From contig DWXO01000021.1 in assembly GCA_019119165.1 (NCBI GenBank), forward strand, positions 1 through 64,000: DNA of 64,000 nt. The letters are read 5' to 3'. Made by a program: the position numbers and the translations under genes. A model generated the notes under the pieces. The model searched no databases and was not told the origin of the DNA. It was given only the letters and a program-made list of their open reading frames with translations. The stretch comes from Candidatus Flavonifractor intestinigallinarum (GTDB taxonomy: Bacteria; Bacillota; Clostridia; Oscillospirales; Oscillospiraceae). Shown in pieces: positions 53,668 through 63,418 of the stretch (position 1 is the first letter of the stretch; every line of letters starts with the position of its first letter).

Positions 53668-54393
53668 TCATGGGTAGGCGTTCCAGTACACCTCGCCCGG
53701 GTCCAGGGAGATACCCCGGGCGGCAAAGAGCTGGTCGATGGTACAGAAATAGTAGCCCTGGGCGTGGAGTTCGTCCACAATGGCCAGGGCCGCGTCCACC
53801 GACTCCGGGTAGATGTCGTGGAGCAGGATGATCCCCCCGTCCCGGGCCTGGTTCACCACCATATTTACTACCCGGTCGGTATTTTTATCGTCCCAGTCCT
53901 CCGGATCGATGGACCAGAGAATGATGGGACAGCCCGCCCGCTGTTTCACGCCCTCGTCCCACTTGCCGTAGGGGGGCCGGAGGAGAAAGTCGTTGTGGCC
54001 CAGCAGATCCTTCAGCAGGGTGCGGGTGGACTCCACCTGGGCGTCAAAATCCGCCTGATTCAGGTCGGTGAGCTGTACATGGTCGAAGGTGTGGATGCCG
54101 ATCTGGTGGCCCTCCCGGTCCATCCGCTCCACCACGTCCTCATTGTCGGCGATCTGACAGCCGATGAGGAAAAAGGTGGCCTTCACCCCCCGCTCTGCCA
54201 GCCCGTCCAGCAGGCGGGTGGTGGTGGAGCGCCGGGGGCCGTCGTCAAAGGTGAGGGCAATGAGCCTCTGCTGGGGCAGCTGGGTGGGGGCGTCAACGGA
54301 CAGGGCCGTCCGGCGAACGCCCATGGAGCAGGTCAGACAGACCAGCGTGACCGCCAGAAGAACCACCAACCACCGCTTTTGCCTCTGACTCAC
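53668..54393 (-). CDS. polysaccharide deacetylase family protein
   Basis: IALTFDDGPRRSTTTRLLDGL; GIHTFDH; LRPPYGKWD. Confidence 0.93.
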   Translation of the reverse strand: MSQRQKRWLVVLLAVTLVCLTCSMGVRRTALSVDAPTQLPQQRLIALTFDDGPRRSTTTRLLDGLAERGVKATFFLIGCQIADNEDVVERMDREGHQIGIHTFDHVQLTDLNQADFDAQVESTRTLLKDLLGHNDFLLRPPYGKWDEGVKQRAGCPIILWSIDPEDWDDKNTDRVVNMVVNQARDGGIILLHDIYPESVDAALAIVDELHAQGYYFCTIDQLFAARGISLDPGEVYWNAYP

Positions 54394-54470
54394 GCCCCTC
54401 GCCGCCCTTCCGCTGTTATGCCCTTAGTATGTCCGGGGCGGCGGGGAAGCTTTCACGCAAAATCTGTCAA

Positions 54471-55148
54471 TCAGCTCTGACGGGGGTCTGGGTCCCCGCT
54501 GAGGGAGAGGACGTACTGATAGTAGGGCAGCAGAAACTCGTAGCTGTCCACCAGAACGTCGGCCAGCTCGTGGCTCCACAGCAGCTCCTGATGGGAGGCG
54601 CTGTGGGAGAGGGCAAAGCTCTTTTTGCTGTACCAGGGCTGGAGCAGAGGGGAGGGGGCGGTCTTGGGCCGCTTGTAGTCCTGTCCCTCCAGGATAAACT
54701 GGTCCTGCTTGTTCAGACGGCGGGCCAGCTGCTCCATGGGCTTGGGGTCTTTGTCCATCCGGGCCCGGAGCTTGGCCATGGTGACCGCCGGGGCCATCCA
54801 GAAGCCCATGCCGCAGGACCAGCCCTCCGGCTCCAGCTCAAACCAGAACACCGGCTCGGAGCCTGGCTCCACATGGGGCCGGACCAGACTCATCCAGAGG
54901 TGGTCCTTGTAGGGCCCACGGCCAAAGAGCCGACGGGCGTCCCGGTAGATGCGGGAGACCTTGCACACCAGATCCAGGTCGGGGTGCTTGTCCAGAAAGC
55001 GGGAATAGACCTCATTGGCCAGCTCCTTCATGGGACGCTGAAAGTGGGTCAGGTATTCCTCCTTATGGGCCTCAAACCAGGACTTCTCATTGTTGAAGCG
55101 GATGCCCCACATGAAGTCCACGGTGGCGCCGGAAAATCCTTCAAACAT
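54471..55148 (-). CDS. DUF2461 family protein
   Basis: MRFNNEKSWFEAHKEEYL-type motif; FGRGPYKDHLW. Confidence 0.85.
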   Translation of the reverse strand: MFEGFSGATVDFMWGIRFNNEKSWFEAHKEEYLTHFQRPMKELANEVYSRFLDKHPDLDLVCKVSRIYRDARRLFGRGPYKDHLWMSLVRPHVEPGSEPVFWFELEPEGWSCGMGFWMAPAVTMAKLRARMDKDPKPMEQLARRLNKQDQFILEGQDYKRPKTAPSPLLQPWYSKKSFALSHSASHQELLWSHELADVLVDSYEFLLPYYQYVLSLSGDPDPRQS

Positions 55149-55182
55149 AGCGGTTCCTTTCCAAGTTCATATTTGGGCAAGC

Positions 55183-55209
55183 AAGGCCCCCCGCCGGGCG
55201 GGGGGCCTT
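55183..55209 (-). terminator. hairpin between VanW-family gene and DUF2461 gene
   Basis: AAGGCCCCCCGCC-G-GGCGGGGGGCCTT. Confidence 0.6.
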
Positions 55210-55223
55210 GGCAGATGCTGGGG

Positions 55224-57062
55224 TCAGGCCGCGGGGGCCTCCGATGCGGGCGGTACGCTGTCCTCAGGCTGCATACCGGGGCCGGGTGTGGTTGTAATTT
55301 CCAGTGGAGGCGTGGCGGTGGGCACCGCGCTGGGCGTTGCCGAGGGGGTTGCGGAAGGTGTGGCGGAAGGCGTTGCACTGGGCGTTGCCGCGGGCGTGGG
55401 GGTGGGTACCACCGGGGTGAGAGTCTTTAGACCGGTGGAGGTGTCAATGCCCCAGCGGGCCGCGTCGGCGGGGTTGTAGTAGTACACCGCGTCGGAGGAT
55501 TTATAGCTGTTCCGGTAGAGGAAGATGGTGTCTACGGTGTTGCCGTTTTTGTCCACCAGCTTCTGATACACATCCACCGTGACGCCGTTATAACGGGAGT
55601 AGTTGGGGTCCCGCTGGGGCTCGGTGCCCTGGGGGATAGAGGCGTCTGGCTTATAGATGTTTTTATAGGGGGTGGTGGAGATGGTTACGGAGTAGGGCTC
55701 TCCGTGAATACCGGTGGTATCGGTGCCGTAGATAGTGACATGGAGTTTGTGGTTCTTATCCTGATAGGTCTCAATCTTAATGGGATAATCGGTGCTGTTT
55801 TTAAATTTGAAGTCGATCTGATTGCTCCAGACGGTGGCGTCAGTGCCGATCACCGGCATATAGCCGCCGTTGAAGGCGTGCTTGGACCGCTCCACCGTCT
55901 CCAAATTGGCCTTCAGAGTGACCCAGTAAATGGTGGAGGAGAGCTGGCAGATGCCGCCGGCAGTGGCGTCAATGCTCTGGCCGTTCTGGTAGGTGCCCGC
56001 GTCCTTGTAGCCGCTGGACTTGGTATAGGGGCCGGCCAGGTCGTTGTAGGAGAATACCTCGCCAGGCAGCAGGATGGTGCCGTTGACCCGGCTGGCAGCC
56101 AGGTCGATGTTATACCAGCGGTTGGAGGGGCCGGCGCAGCTGGTGGTGCCGGTGCCCAGCACGTCCTTGAAAAGGTTGGCCTCCAGGTCGGCGGTGGTCA
56201 TATCCGGCTCGGTCTTGGTCAGGGGTACGGAGACATCGGAGCCCTCCGCCGCGCTGTCCAGGGCGGACTTGGCGGCGGTGGTGTCCAAGCTGACGCCGGT
56301 GACAGAGGGCACGATCTGCTTGGTGCTCTTGTCTAAGTAGGCGTCGGCGGGCTCCACGCAGATCTCGTCGTGGATGGCGTCAAAGTCCGGGTCCAGGGGA
56401 GGGGCGTTGGTGACCTGGGTTTCCAGAGGGGTATTTTCGGCGCTGCTGTCGTTGAGCAGCTGGGTGAAGCGCTCCTCGGCGGCGTCGGTCAGGGCGGTCA
56501 CGTCAATGGTGCGGCCGGTGACACCCTTGTGGAACACCAGCTGATCCCCCGACACCTCCCAGGTGGTCTGGGCCTCCGGATCGGCGTAGGTTTCCACCGC
56601 CTCAGTCACAACGGCGGGGGTGTCCTTCAGGGTCACGGGGACGGAATACTGGGCGCCTCCGGTCATGGCCCCCAGATACTGGGCGCCCCGGGTGAAGAAG
56701 CTGCCGGACTGCTGGTCCAAAGCCTCCTGCAGGGCGGATTCCACCGCCTGGTCGTCTATGGTGGCGTCACTGCCCGGAATGGTAAATTCCTGTCCCTGGC
56801 ATACGAAGGGCACGGAAAGCTGAGAAAGCCGGTCAGGCAGCTGGGTCTTGAGGGTGTCCAGGGCCTGCTCCCGGGTCTGGCCGCTCAGATCGATCCCGGC
56901 GATGGTGGTATTGGGCAGGAAGGTGCCGCTGCCGGCGGCGGCGCACAGAATGAGGTAGCCGCCCACCAGGACGACCACTACTGCCAGCGCCGCGATGAGG
57001 GCGATCTTGCCGCCCTTGGGCTTCTCGGCCTGAGCACTTCGCTTGCCCGCTGTTTGTGCCAT
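55224..57062 (-). CDS. VanW family protein with N-terminal TM and Pro/Thr/Ser/Ala-rich C-terminal tail
   Basis: VanW core NGTILLPGEVFSYNDLAGP...GGICQLSSTIYWVTLKANLE; ATPS tandem tail. Confidence 0.92.
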   Translation of the reverse strand: MAQTAGKRSAQAEKPKGGKIALIAALAVVVVLVGGYLILCAAAGSGTFLPNTTIAGIDLSGQTREQALDTLKTQLPDRLSQLSVPFVCQGQEFTIPGSDATIDDQAVESALQEALDQQSGSFFTRGAQYLGAMTGGAQYSVPVTLKDTPAVVTEAVETYADPEAQTTWEVSGDQLVFHKGVTGRTIDVTALTDAAEERFTQLLNDSSAENTPLETQVTNAPPLDPDFDAIHDEICVEPADAYLDKSTKQIVPSVTGVSLDTTAAKSALDSAAEGSDVSVPLTKTEPDMTTADLEANLFKDVLGTGTTSCAGPSNRWYNIDLAASRVNGTILLPGEVFSYNDLAGPYTKSSGYKDAGTYQNGQSIDATAGGICQLSSTIYWVTLKANLETVERSKHAFNGGYMPVIGTDATVWSNQIDFKFKNSTDYPIKIETYQDKNHKLHVTIYGTDTTGIHGEPYSVTISTTPYKNIYKPDASIPQGTEPQRDPNYSRYNGVTVDVYQKLVDKNGNTVDTIFLYRNSYKSSDAVYYYNPADAARWGIDTSTGLKTLTPVVPTPTPAATPSATPSATPSATPSATPSAVPTATPPLEITTTPGPGMQPEDSVPPASEAPAA

Positions 57063-57425
57063 ATTCGATCACTCCAACTCATATGATTGCCCGGCCTGTG
57101 GTACGGGCAGAATATCCGGCAGACTTTCCCCAGGAAAAACAGGTGAAACCGCCGGGCTGCATCAAAATTGATTCAGTAACCCATATTATAGGTGTTTCCT
57201 ATGAGAAAAGCAATTACAGATTGGTTACATGGTCCGGCGGCGGAAATCGCTTTACAGAACTGCCGATTCAGTGTATGATTATATTCACCCGGGCGGTGGT
57301 TGCGCCGATGGTTGTCTGCCCTTACAGCATGACCCGCCCGGCCCATCATATCCAGCGAAACTTTGACACTTTTGTGATGGAATGACAACATTTTTTCAGC
57401 TTAGACTGGAAAAGGAGCGGTATCT

Positions 57426-58538
57426 ATGTCATATGGTGGATACAGACGTCCCGATGGGAACGGGGATTTAGGTTCCTGGATCGTGACGCTGATCCTGCTG
57501 GTCAGCCCCCTGTGGTTCGTGGGGCTGATCCTGCTGTTCCGCAAGCTGAACGCTCTGGGACGCAGGCCCCAATTCCCCTATCTGGGGCCCAGCCCCGGCA
57601 CCCAGGGAGTCCGTACCCCGCCGCCGGGGGCGGCGGGCCGGGGACTGGGCTTCGGCAAGGCCAAGGCCATGACCATCGGCGGAGCCGCCATGGCCATTCT
57701 CTTCGGTATCGCCACGGCGGCGGGCCTGCCGGTGGTGAGCAGCATCCTGGGCTTCCCTCTGTCCCTGGCGGCCATGTCCCCGGTGATTGGCCTGTGTACC
57801 GGCGGCCTGGCCCTTATGCTGGCGGGCAGCCTCAGTACCCGCAAGATCCGGCGGTTCCGGAAGTATCTGGCCCTCATCGGCCGGCGGGAGAGCGTGTCGG
57901 TGGTCCAGCTGGCCCACGCCATGCCGGTAAGCGTGCGGAAGGCGTGCAATGACTTGCAGGAGATGCTGGACCGGGGCATCCTGCCTGCGGGCTATCTGGA
58001 TATGTCCTCCCATCAGCTCATCCTCAGCGACGAGGGGCTGAAGGACGAGCCGGAGCCGGCGGCGGAGCCAGAGGCGCCCGACCAGGAAGAGGAGGAGCCT
58101 CTGGACATCCGGGACGACGACGCGGTGCTCCGGGAGATCCGCCGCCTCAACGACGATATCGACGATGCGGAGATGAGCCGCAAGATTGACCGGATCGGGG
58201 AGATTACCAGCAAGATTTACGGCTATGTAAAGCAGAATCCCAGCAAGGAGGGGCAGCTGCGCTCCTTCCTCAATTACTATCTGCCTACCACCCTGAAAAT
58301 CCTCAAGGCCTATGCCCGCATGGAGGACCAGGGCGTGGAGGGGGAGAACATCCGCACCGCCAAGGAGCGCATCGAGGGGATGATGGACAAGGTGGTGGAC
58401 GGCTTCGAGAAGCAGCTGGACCGCCTCTTTGAGGTGGACACCATGGACATCACCGCCGATGTGGAGGTGCTGGAGCGGATGCTGGAGAAAGACGGCCTGT
58501 CCGGCGGCATGGACTTTGGCCAGAAGGGTACTTCATAA
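57426..58538 (+). CDS. XpaC-like (5-bromo-4-chloroindolyl phosphate hydrolysis family) membrane protein
   Basis: LRSFLNYYLPTTLKILKAYARMEDQG signature; N-terminal TM segments. Confidence 0.75.
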   Translation: MSYGGYRRPDGNGDLGSWIVTLILLVSPLWFVGLILLFRKLNALGRRPQFPYLGPSPGTQGVRTPPPGAAGRGLGFGKAKAMTIGGAAMAILFGIATAAGLPVVSSILGFPLSLAAMSPVIGLCTGGLALMLAGSLSTRKIRRFRKYLALIGRRESVSVVQLAHAMPVSVRKACNDLQEMLDRGILPAGYLDMSSHQLILSDEGLKDEPEPAAEPEAPDQEEEEPLDIRDDDAVLREIRRLNDDIDDAEMSRKIDRIGEITSKIYGYVKQNPSKEGQLRSFLNYYLPTTLKILKAYARMEDQGVEGENIRTAKERIEGMMDKVVDGFEKQLDRLFEVDTMDITADVEVLERMLEKDGLSGGMDFGQKGTS

Positions 58539-58567
58539 ATCGTTTACATAAGGTCCAAAAATTATCC

Positions 58568-58751
58568 ATCACTCGACAGGGGCGCTGTGGTATCTTATAA
58601 GCACAGCCAAGCAAGACGGCAAGGGCGGCGCGCCGGGAGCGTGCGGAGGACAAATGCCATCCGGAGCGCGCTCAACAGACCGGCCCGCCCTTGTGACTGC
58701 CCCCCGGCTGTGGGGGCAGACCAAAGACAACACCTGGCTCTGCCGAGTGAT
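58568..58751. ncRNA. candidate structured RNA with a four-way junction (strand uncertain)
   Basis: Closing stem ATCACTCG-a-CAG/CTG-c-CGAGTGAT plus arms GCTGTG/CACAGC, CAAGGGCGG/CCGCCCTTG (extended by GAGCGTGC/GCGCGCTC) and CTGCCCCC/GGGGGCAG. Confidence 0.5.
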
Positions 58752-58780
58752 GAAATACATCTGAATTCCTCCGCGTAAGC

Positions 58781-58819
58781 AAGGAAGCCCCGGACGGCTC
58801 TGCCGTCCGGGGCTTCCTT
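58781..58819. terminator. terminator-type hairpin
   Basis: AAGGAAGCCCCGGACGG...CCGTCCGGGGCTTCCTT. Confidence 0.8.
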
Positions 58820-58829
58820 GTTGGTTGAA

Positions 58830-59780
58830 TCAGGTGCAGCGCACCGTGCAGGTCAAGGTTTTGCCGTCCACGGTGCAGGTCAGGGTGGTGGTGCCCTTGC
58901 CCACATAGGTCACGGTGCCGTCGCCGGATACGGTGGCCACTGCGCTGTTGCCGATGCTCCACACGGGGGTGGAGGAGGTGCCGCTCACTTCCACCTGGAA
59001 GGAGGGATAGGTCTTGCTCAGGGTGAAGTCCGTCCGGTTCAGGGACAGAGCGGTGGAGGTAGTGGTGCCGGAACCGGTGTTGGTGGAGGCGCCGGTGGTC
59101 ACCGAGTTGTGGACCAGGCAGGTATGGGTCACGCCGCCGGGCATGGTGGCGGTAATGGTGGCGTTGCCTGTTTTGGTCCCGGCGCTTACCTTGCCGGTCT
59201 CATCCACGCTGGCCACCTCGGGATCGCTGCTGGTCCAGGTGATGGTACCGGTGGAGCCCTCGGGAATGAAGGTGACCGTCAGGGTGATGGGATCGGGATA
59301 GCGGTTGCTCAGGGAGAACTCCGTCAGGCTCAGGGTGAAGTCGGTGGCAGTCTGGTCGGCGGGAATGGTCTCCGTCGGCTCAGGCGAATCGGTGGGTTCG
59401 ACGCTGGGCTGGGCGGAGTCGGTGGGCATGACGCTCTCCACGGCGGAGGGATCGGTCACCGAGCTGCCCTTGGTCACCAGGGGAATAATCACCGAGATCA
59501 CGATGATGACCGCAGCGATGATGATGGCCAGAGAGATGATGATCCCCACCAGACGGAGGGGAGAGGGGCCCCGGCCATAGCCGCCGCCTCTGGTGTTGGT
59601 CACCAGCCGTTTGCCGCCACGGGCACGGCGGGGAGAATCCTCGTCGCCGTCAAAGTCCTCGTCGTCCAGGGGAACTTCATCACAGAAAGGGCAGTGTTTA
59701 TAAGTAGAGGCGTAGTCCTCGCCACAGTATTCGCAGTGGATCATTTTGGGACGGTCGTCCCGGCTTCGTCTGGATGCCAT
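58830..59780 (-). CDS. zinc-ribbon, single-TM protein with bacterial Ig-like (Big2-type) repeats
   Basis: MIHCEYCGEDYASTYKHCPFCDE; TM LVGIIISLAIIIAAVIIVISVIIPLV; TWTSSDPEVASVDETGKVSA and PVWSIGNSAVATVSGDGTVTYVGKG. Confidence 0.85.
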   Translation of the reverse strand: MASRRSRDDRPKMIHCEYCGEDYASTYKHCPFCDEVPLDDEDFDGDEDSPRRARGGKRLVTNTRGGGYGRGPSPLRLVGIIISLAIIIAAVIIVISVIIPLVTKGSSVTDPSAVESVMPTDSAQPSVEPTDSPEPTETIPADQTATDFTLSLTEFSLSNRYPDPITLTVTFIPEGSTGTITWTSSDPEVASVDETGKVSAGTKTGNATITATMPGGVTHTCLVHNSVTTGASTNTGSGTTTSTALSLNRTDFTLSKTYPSFQVEVSGTSSTPVWSIGNSAVATVSGDGTVTYVGKGTTTLTCTVDGKTLTCTVRCT

Positions 59781-59959
59781 AGGAAATCCCTCCAATCGAC
59801 ATTCTTATGCCTATTGTACAACGACGACGCGCGGCCCGTCAACGGTACTTCGGGAAATATAAAAGTTTTTTAACAATTATGTCAACTGATAGGGCGGGGT
59901 TGCGCCGCCAGAACAAATTGGATATAATAGCAGGCAAGACGGCAGGGGAGGCAGAAAAT

Positions 59960-61381
59960 ATGAAAGGTTCCATCAGCGCAGGAGAGGCCCACAGACAGTA
60001 CAGCGAAGCCATGACGGCCTTCCGGCGTCAGATCCCGGATCAGACCCTGCGGGAACGGTTTGGACGGGAGGCGGACACCTTCTTCCGCGCCTGCGCCCTG
60101 GGCCTGTGGCAGCGGGATGGGGCCTCTCCCACCCCCCGGTATGTGGAGTTCTACAACGCCATCTATACCAAGGGCAATCCGGTGCCCTCAGTGCTGTTCT
60201 GGGAGCTGTCCTCGGCGGTGGCGGACTACCCTGGTTTCCGGCCGCCGGACTTTTTCAACCGGATGCGGGCCTGCGACAAGGTATCGGGTACCAGTCTGGC
60301 CCGCCGGTTTGTGGATGTGACTACCCTGATGCTGCTGCTCTTCGCCGCGGTGGACGATCAGGTCAGCGAGGCCGAGGCCGGTTTTGTCAACCAGTGCGCT
60401 GACGCCCTCACCGCCCTGTGCGATGGGGACGGGCTGAAAGGGGAGAAGGCCCCTCTGGACGTGGGGGACTTTGTGACCCGCAGGCCCACGCCCCAAACGC
60501 CTCAGACCGCACCGGCGGCGGAGCCCAAGGAGGAGGACAAGCCGGAGGAGCCAGAGCCCACCCTGGAGGAGCTGATGGCCCAGCTGGATGGGCTGTGCGG
60601 CCTGGAGCAGGTGAAGGCCGACGTGAAGAGCCTGGTCAACCTGGTGAAGGTACGCAAGATGCGCCAGGAGCACGATCTGCCGGTGCCGCCTCTGTCCCTC
60701 CATCTGGTGTTTATGGGCAATCCGGGCACCGGCAAGACCACCGTGGCCCGGCTGCTGGCCCAGCTGTACAAGGCCATCGGCGTGCTGTCCAAGGGGCAGC
60801 TGGTGGAGGTGGACCGGTCCGGCCTGGTGGCCGGGTTTGTGGGACAGACCGCCATCAAGACCAGCGAGGTCATCCAGAAGGCCCTGGGGGGCGTGCTCTT
60901 CATCGACGAGGCCTACGCCCTGGCGGGGCAGGACAACCCCAACGACTTCGGCAGGGAGGCCATCGAAACCCTGCTGAAGGGGATGGAGGACCACCGGGCG
61001 GATCTGGTGGTCATCGTGGCGGGCTACACCCAGCTGATGGACCGCTTCCTCCACGCCAACCCCGGCCTGGAGAGCCGGTTTAACAAGTATTTCTATTTTG
61101 AAGACTACAACGGGGAGCAGCTGATGGAGATTTTCTGCTCCATGTGTGGGAAAAATGGGTATACCCTCAGTGATGAAAGCCGGAAGTATGCCGAAAAGTA
61201 TTTCAAAACCCTGTATGAGGAGCGGGACGAGAACTTCGGCAACGCCCGGGATGTGCGAAACCTGTTCGAGCGGGCGGTGGCCCGGCAGTCCGACCGGGTG
61301 GCCGTTCTGGAGGCTCCCGGTAAGGAGGAGCTGATGGCGCTGACGGTGGAGGACCTGAGGGAGGACCAGCCGGAGGCATAA
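59960..61381 (+). CDS. CbxX/CfqX (SpoVK-like) AAA+ ATPase
   Basis: FMGNPGTGKTTVARLLAQLYKAIGVLSKGQLVEVDRSGLVAGFVGQTAIKT; GVLFIDEAYAL; promoter TTGCGC-17-TATAAT upstream. Confidence 0.9.
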   Translation: MKGSISAGEAHRQYSEAMTAFRRQIPDQTLRERFGREADTFFRACALGLWQRDGASPTPRYVEFYNAIYTKGNPVPSVLFWELSSAVADYPGFRPPDFFNRMRACDKVSGTSLARRFVDVTTLMLLLFAAVDDQVSEAEAGFVNQCADALTALCDGDGLKGEKAPLDVGDFVTRRPTPQTPQTAPAAEPKEEDKPEEPEPTLEELMAQLDGLCGLEQVKADVKSLVNLVKVRKMRQEHDLPVPPLSLHLVFMGNPGTGKTTVARLLAQLYKAIGVLSKGQLVEVDRSGLVAGFVGQTAIKTSEVIQKALGGVLFIDEAYALAGQDNPNDFGREAIETLLKGMEDHRADLVVIVAGYTQLMDRFLHANPGLESRFNKYFYFEDYNGEQLMEIFCSMCGKNGYTLSDESRKYAEKYFKTLYEERDENFGNARDVRNLFERAVARQSDRVAVLEAPGKEELMALTVEDLREDQPEA

Positions 61382-61411
61382 AAAGAGCCCCTGCCGTGCG
61401 GCAGGGGCTTT
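61381..61411. terminator. terminator hairpin
   Basis: AAAAGAGCCCCTGCC-GTGC-GGCAGGGGCTTT. Confidence 0.8.
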
Positions 61412-61419
61412 GAGCCGTC

Positions 61420-61836
61420 TTACAGGTGATCGCTGTCCACCAGAATGTTGTCGGTGCCGTGCTCCTCGAACTCGGCGATATAGGCGTCGATGCGGCTGGC
61501 CAGCTCGTCATAGTTGCTCTCGTCGATGGGGGCGTCGTCCATGTCCCGGCGGGCCAGGTCCTCCGCCAGGATATCAAAAAAGACGTTGTTCTCATACTCC
61601 ATAATGGCCTCGTGGATGCCGCCCTCGGCAAAGGCGCGGGAGGGGACCACTTCGCCCTGCCAGTCCTCGGCCAGGGTGGGCATACCCTCCGCCCGGGCCT
61701 TGGCAAAGAGCAGGCTCTCTACCTCGTCATAGTCCCTGAACCGGTCGTCGCCCCGGGTGGAATTCAAGATCCAGTTGCCGATATAGGCCATATCCAGCAG
61801 ACGGCGAAACTGCTTGGTCGTCAGTTCCAGCTTCAT
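61420..61836 (-). CDS. conserved hypothetical protein
   Basis: 138-aa ORF with coding-type composition; SD gcgaggaggtcgc upstream. Confidence 0.65.
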   Translation of the reverse strand: MKLELTTKQFRRLLDMAYIGNWILNSTRGDDRFRDYDEVESLLFAKARAEGMPTLAEDWQGEVVPSRAFAEGGIHEAIMEYENNVFFDILAEDLARRDMDDAPIDESNYDELASRIDAYIAEFEEHGTDNILVDSDHL

Positions 61837-62018
61837 ACCAATGCGACCTCCTCGCTGTCATGACGTTGGGGCAGGAGGGACCATACCCCACTCTCATATT
61901 ATAATCACCCCCGAAGAAATGTCAAACCGGGGAGGGAAAAATGTGAAAATAATCCTTGTTTTCCTGCCCTGTTTCCCCTATCATTAAAAGAACCATAGTA
62001 TTACAAGGAGGGAACGCC

Positions 62019-62834
62019 TTGGACAGTCGACCCATCGGCGTATTTGACTCCGGCCTTGGGGGCCTGACCACGGTGCGGGAGCTGTGCCGCCTGCTGCCGG
62101 GGGAGGACATCGTCTATTTCGGAGATACCGGACGGGTGCCCTACGGCAGCCGCTCCAAGGAGACCATTATCCGGTACGCCCGTCAGGACGTGGCCTTTCT
62201 GCGTACCTTTGATCTCAAACTCATCGTTATTGCCTGCGGTACCGTGTCCACCACGGCCCTGGACATCCTGGCCAATGAGAATCCCATCCCGGTGCTGGGA
62301 GTGGTGGCTCCCGCCGCCGCCGCTGCCGCACAGACCACCCAAAACGGCAGGATCGGACTCATCGGCACCCAGGCCTCCATCCGTAGCGGCGCCTATGAGG
62401 CCCTCATCCGCAAGGCTGACCCGGAGGCCCAGGTGACCGCCCAGCCCTGCCCCCTCTTTGTGCCCCTGGTGGAGAATGGACGCTTCCGGCCTGGCGATAT
62501 CGTCATTGAGACGGTGGCGGGGGAGTACCTGGCCCCCCTGAAGGAGGCGGGGGTGGACACCCTGGTGCTGGGCTGTACCCACTATCCCCTTCTCCAGGAT
62601 GTGATCGCCGCCCAGATGGGGCCTCAGGTCCGGCTGGTCAACGCCGGAGCGGAGGGGGCCCGGGCCGCCGCCGCCCGGCTGGCGGCCGACGACGCCCTGT
62701 CCGGCAGGACGGAGGGGGGCAGCTGCCGGTACTTCGTCAGTGACCGGCAGGAGGACTTCTCCCGGTTGGCCTCCATCTTCCTGGGCTGGGACGTCACCGG
62801 GACGGTGGGACAGGTGGATATCAGCTGCTATTGA
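62019..62834 (+). CDS. murI: glutamate racemase
   Basis: PIGVFDSGLGGLTTVRELCRLLPGEDIVYFGDTGRVPYGSRS; VLGCTHYPLL; TTG start inferred. Confidence 0.94.
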   Translation: MDSRPIGVFDSGLGGLTTVRELCRLLPGEDIVYFGDTGRVPYGSRSKETIIRYARQDVAFLRTFDLKLIVIACGTVSTTALDILANENPIPVLGVVAPAAAAAAQTTQNGRIGLIGTQASIRSGAYEALIRKADPEAQVTAQPCPLFVPLVENGRFRPGDIVIETVAGEYLAPLKEAGVDTLVLGCTHYPLLQDVIAAQMGPQVRLVNAGAEGARAAAARLAADDALSGRTEGGSCRYFVSDRQEDFSRLASIFLGWDVTGTVGQVDISCY

Positions 62835-62844
62835 AAACCAGCCC

Positions 62845-62873
62845 TTTACATTGGGGCCGGAATTGGATATAAT
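62845..62873 (+). promoter_or_regulatory. promoter for the DUF1934 gene
   Basis: TTTACA-17 nt-TATAAT. Confidence 0.75.
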
Positions 62874-62922
62874 ATGGTGCAATTTGCGGCCGGAAGTGCC
62901 GGTAAAGAGGGAACATAGAACC

Positions 62923-63366
62923 ATGGAGAACAATGTTATCATATCCATTCAGGGCAGGCAGTCCTTTGAGGACCAGGAGCCGGAGGTCATTGAGCTGGTG
63001 ACTGAGGGCAGGCTGTCCCCCGACGGCGAGGACGGCTATACCCTCAGCTACCAGGAGAGCGAACTGACCGGACTGGAGGGTACCCTCACCACCTTCCAGA
63101 TCGAGCCCGAGCGGGTCACCCTGCTGCGGGTGGGGGAGGTCAACTCCCAGATGGTCTTTGAAGAGGGACGGCGGCACCTGTCCATGTACAACACGCCCTA
63201 CGGCGCCCTGGCGGTAGGGATCAACACCAAGAAGATGCGGGCCCAGCTCAGTCCGGTGGGAGGCAGCATCGAGATCAACTATGCCCTTGAGATTGACCAT
63301 GCGGTGGCGGGAGAGAATCTCTTCCACATCCAGGTGCGGCAGAAGGGGAACGCCATCCGGCAGTAA
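62923..63366 (+). CDS. DUF1934 family beta-barrel protein
   Basis: VIISIQGRQSFEDQEPEVIELVTEGRL...; directly upstream of argS. Confidence 0.85.
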   Translation: MENNVIISIQGRQSFEDQEPEVIELVTEGRLSPDGEDGYTLSYQESELTGLEGTLTTFQIEPERVTLLRVGEVNSQMVFEEGRRHLSMYNTPYGALAVGINTKKMRAQLSPVGGSIEINYALEIDHAVAGENLFHIQVRQKGNAIRQ

Positions 63367-63418
63367 AACCGGCGGCGTGCATTTTTGATTTGAGAAGTTA
63401 AAAGAAAAGGTGATAGAT

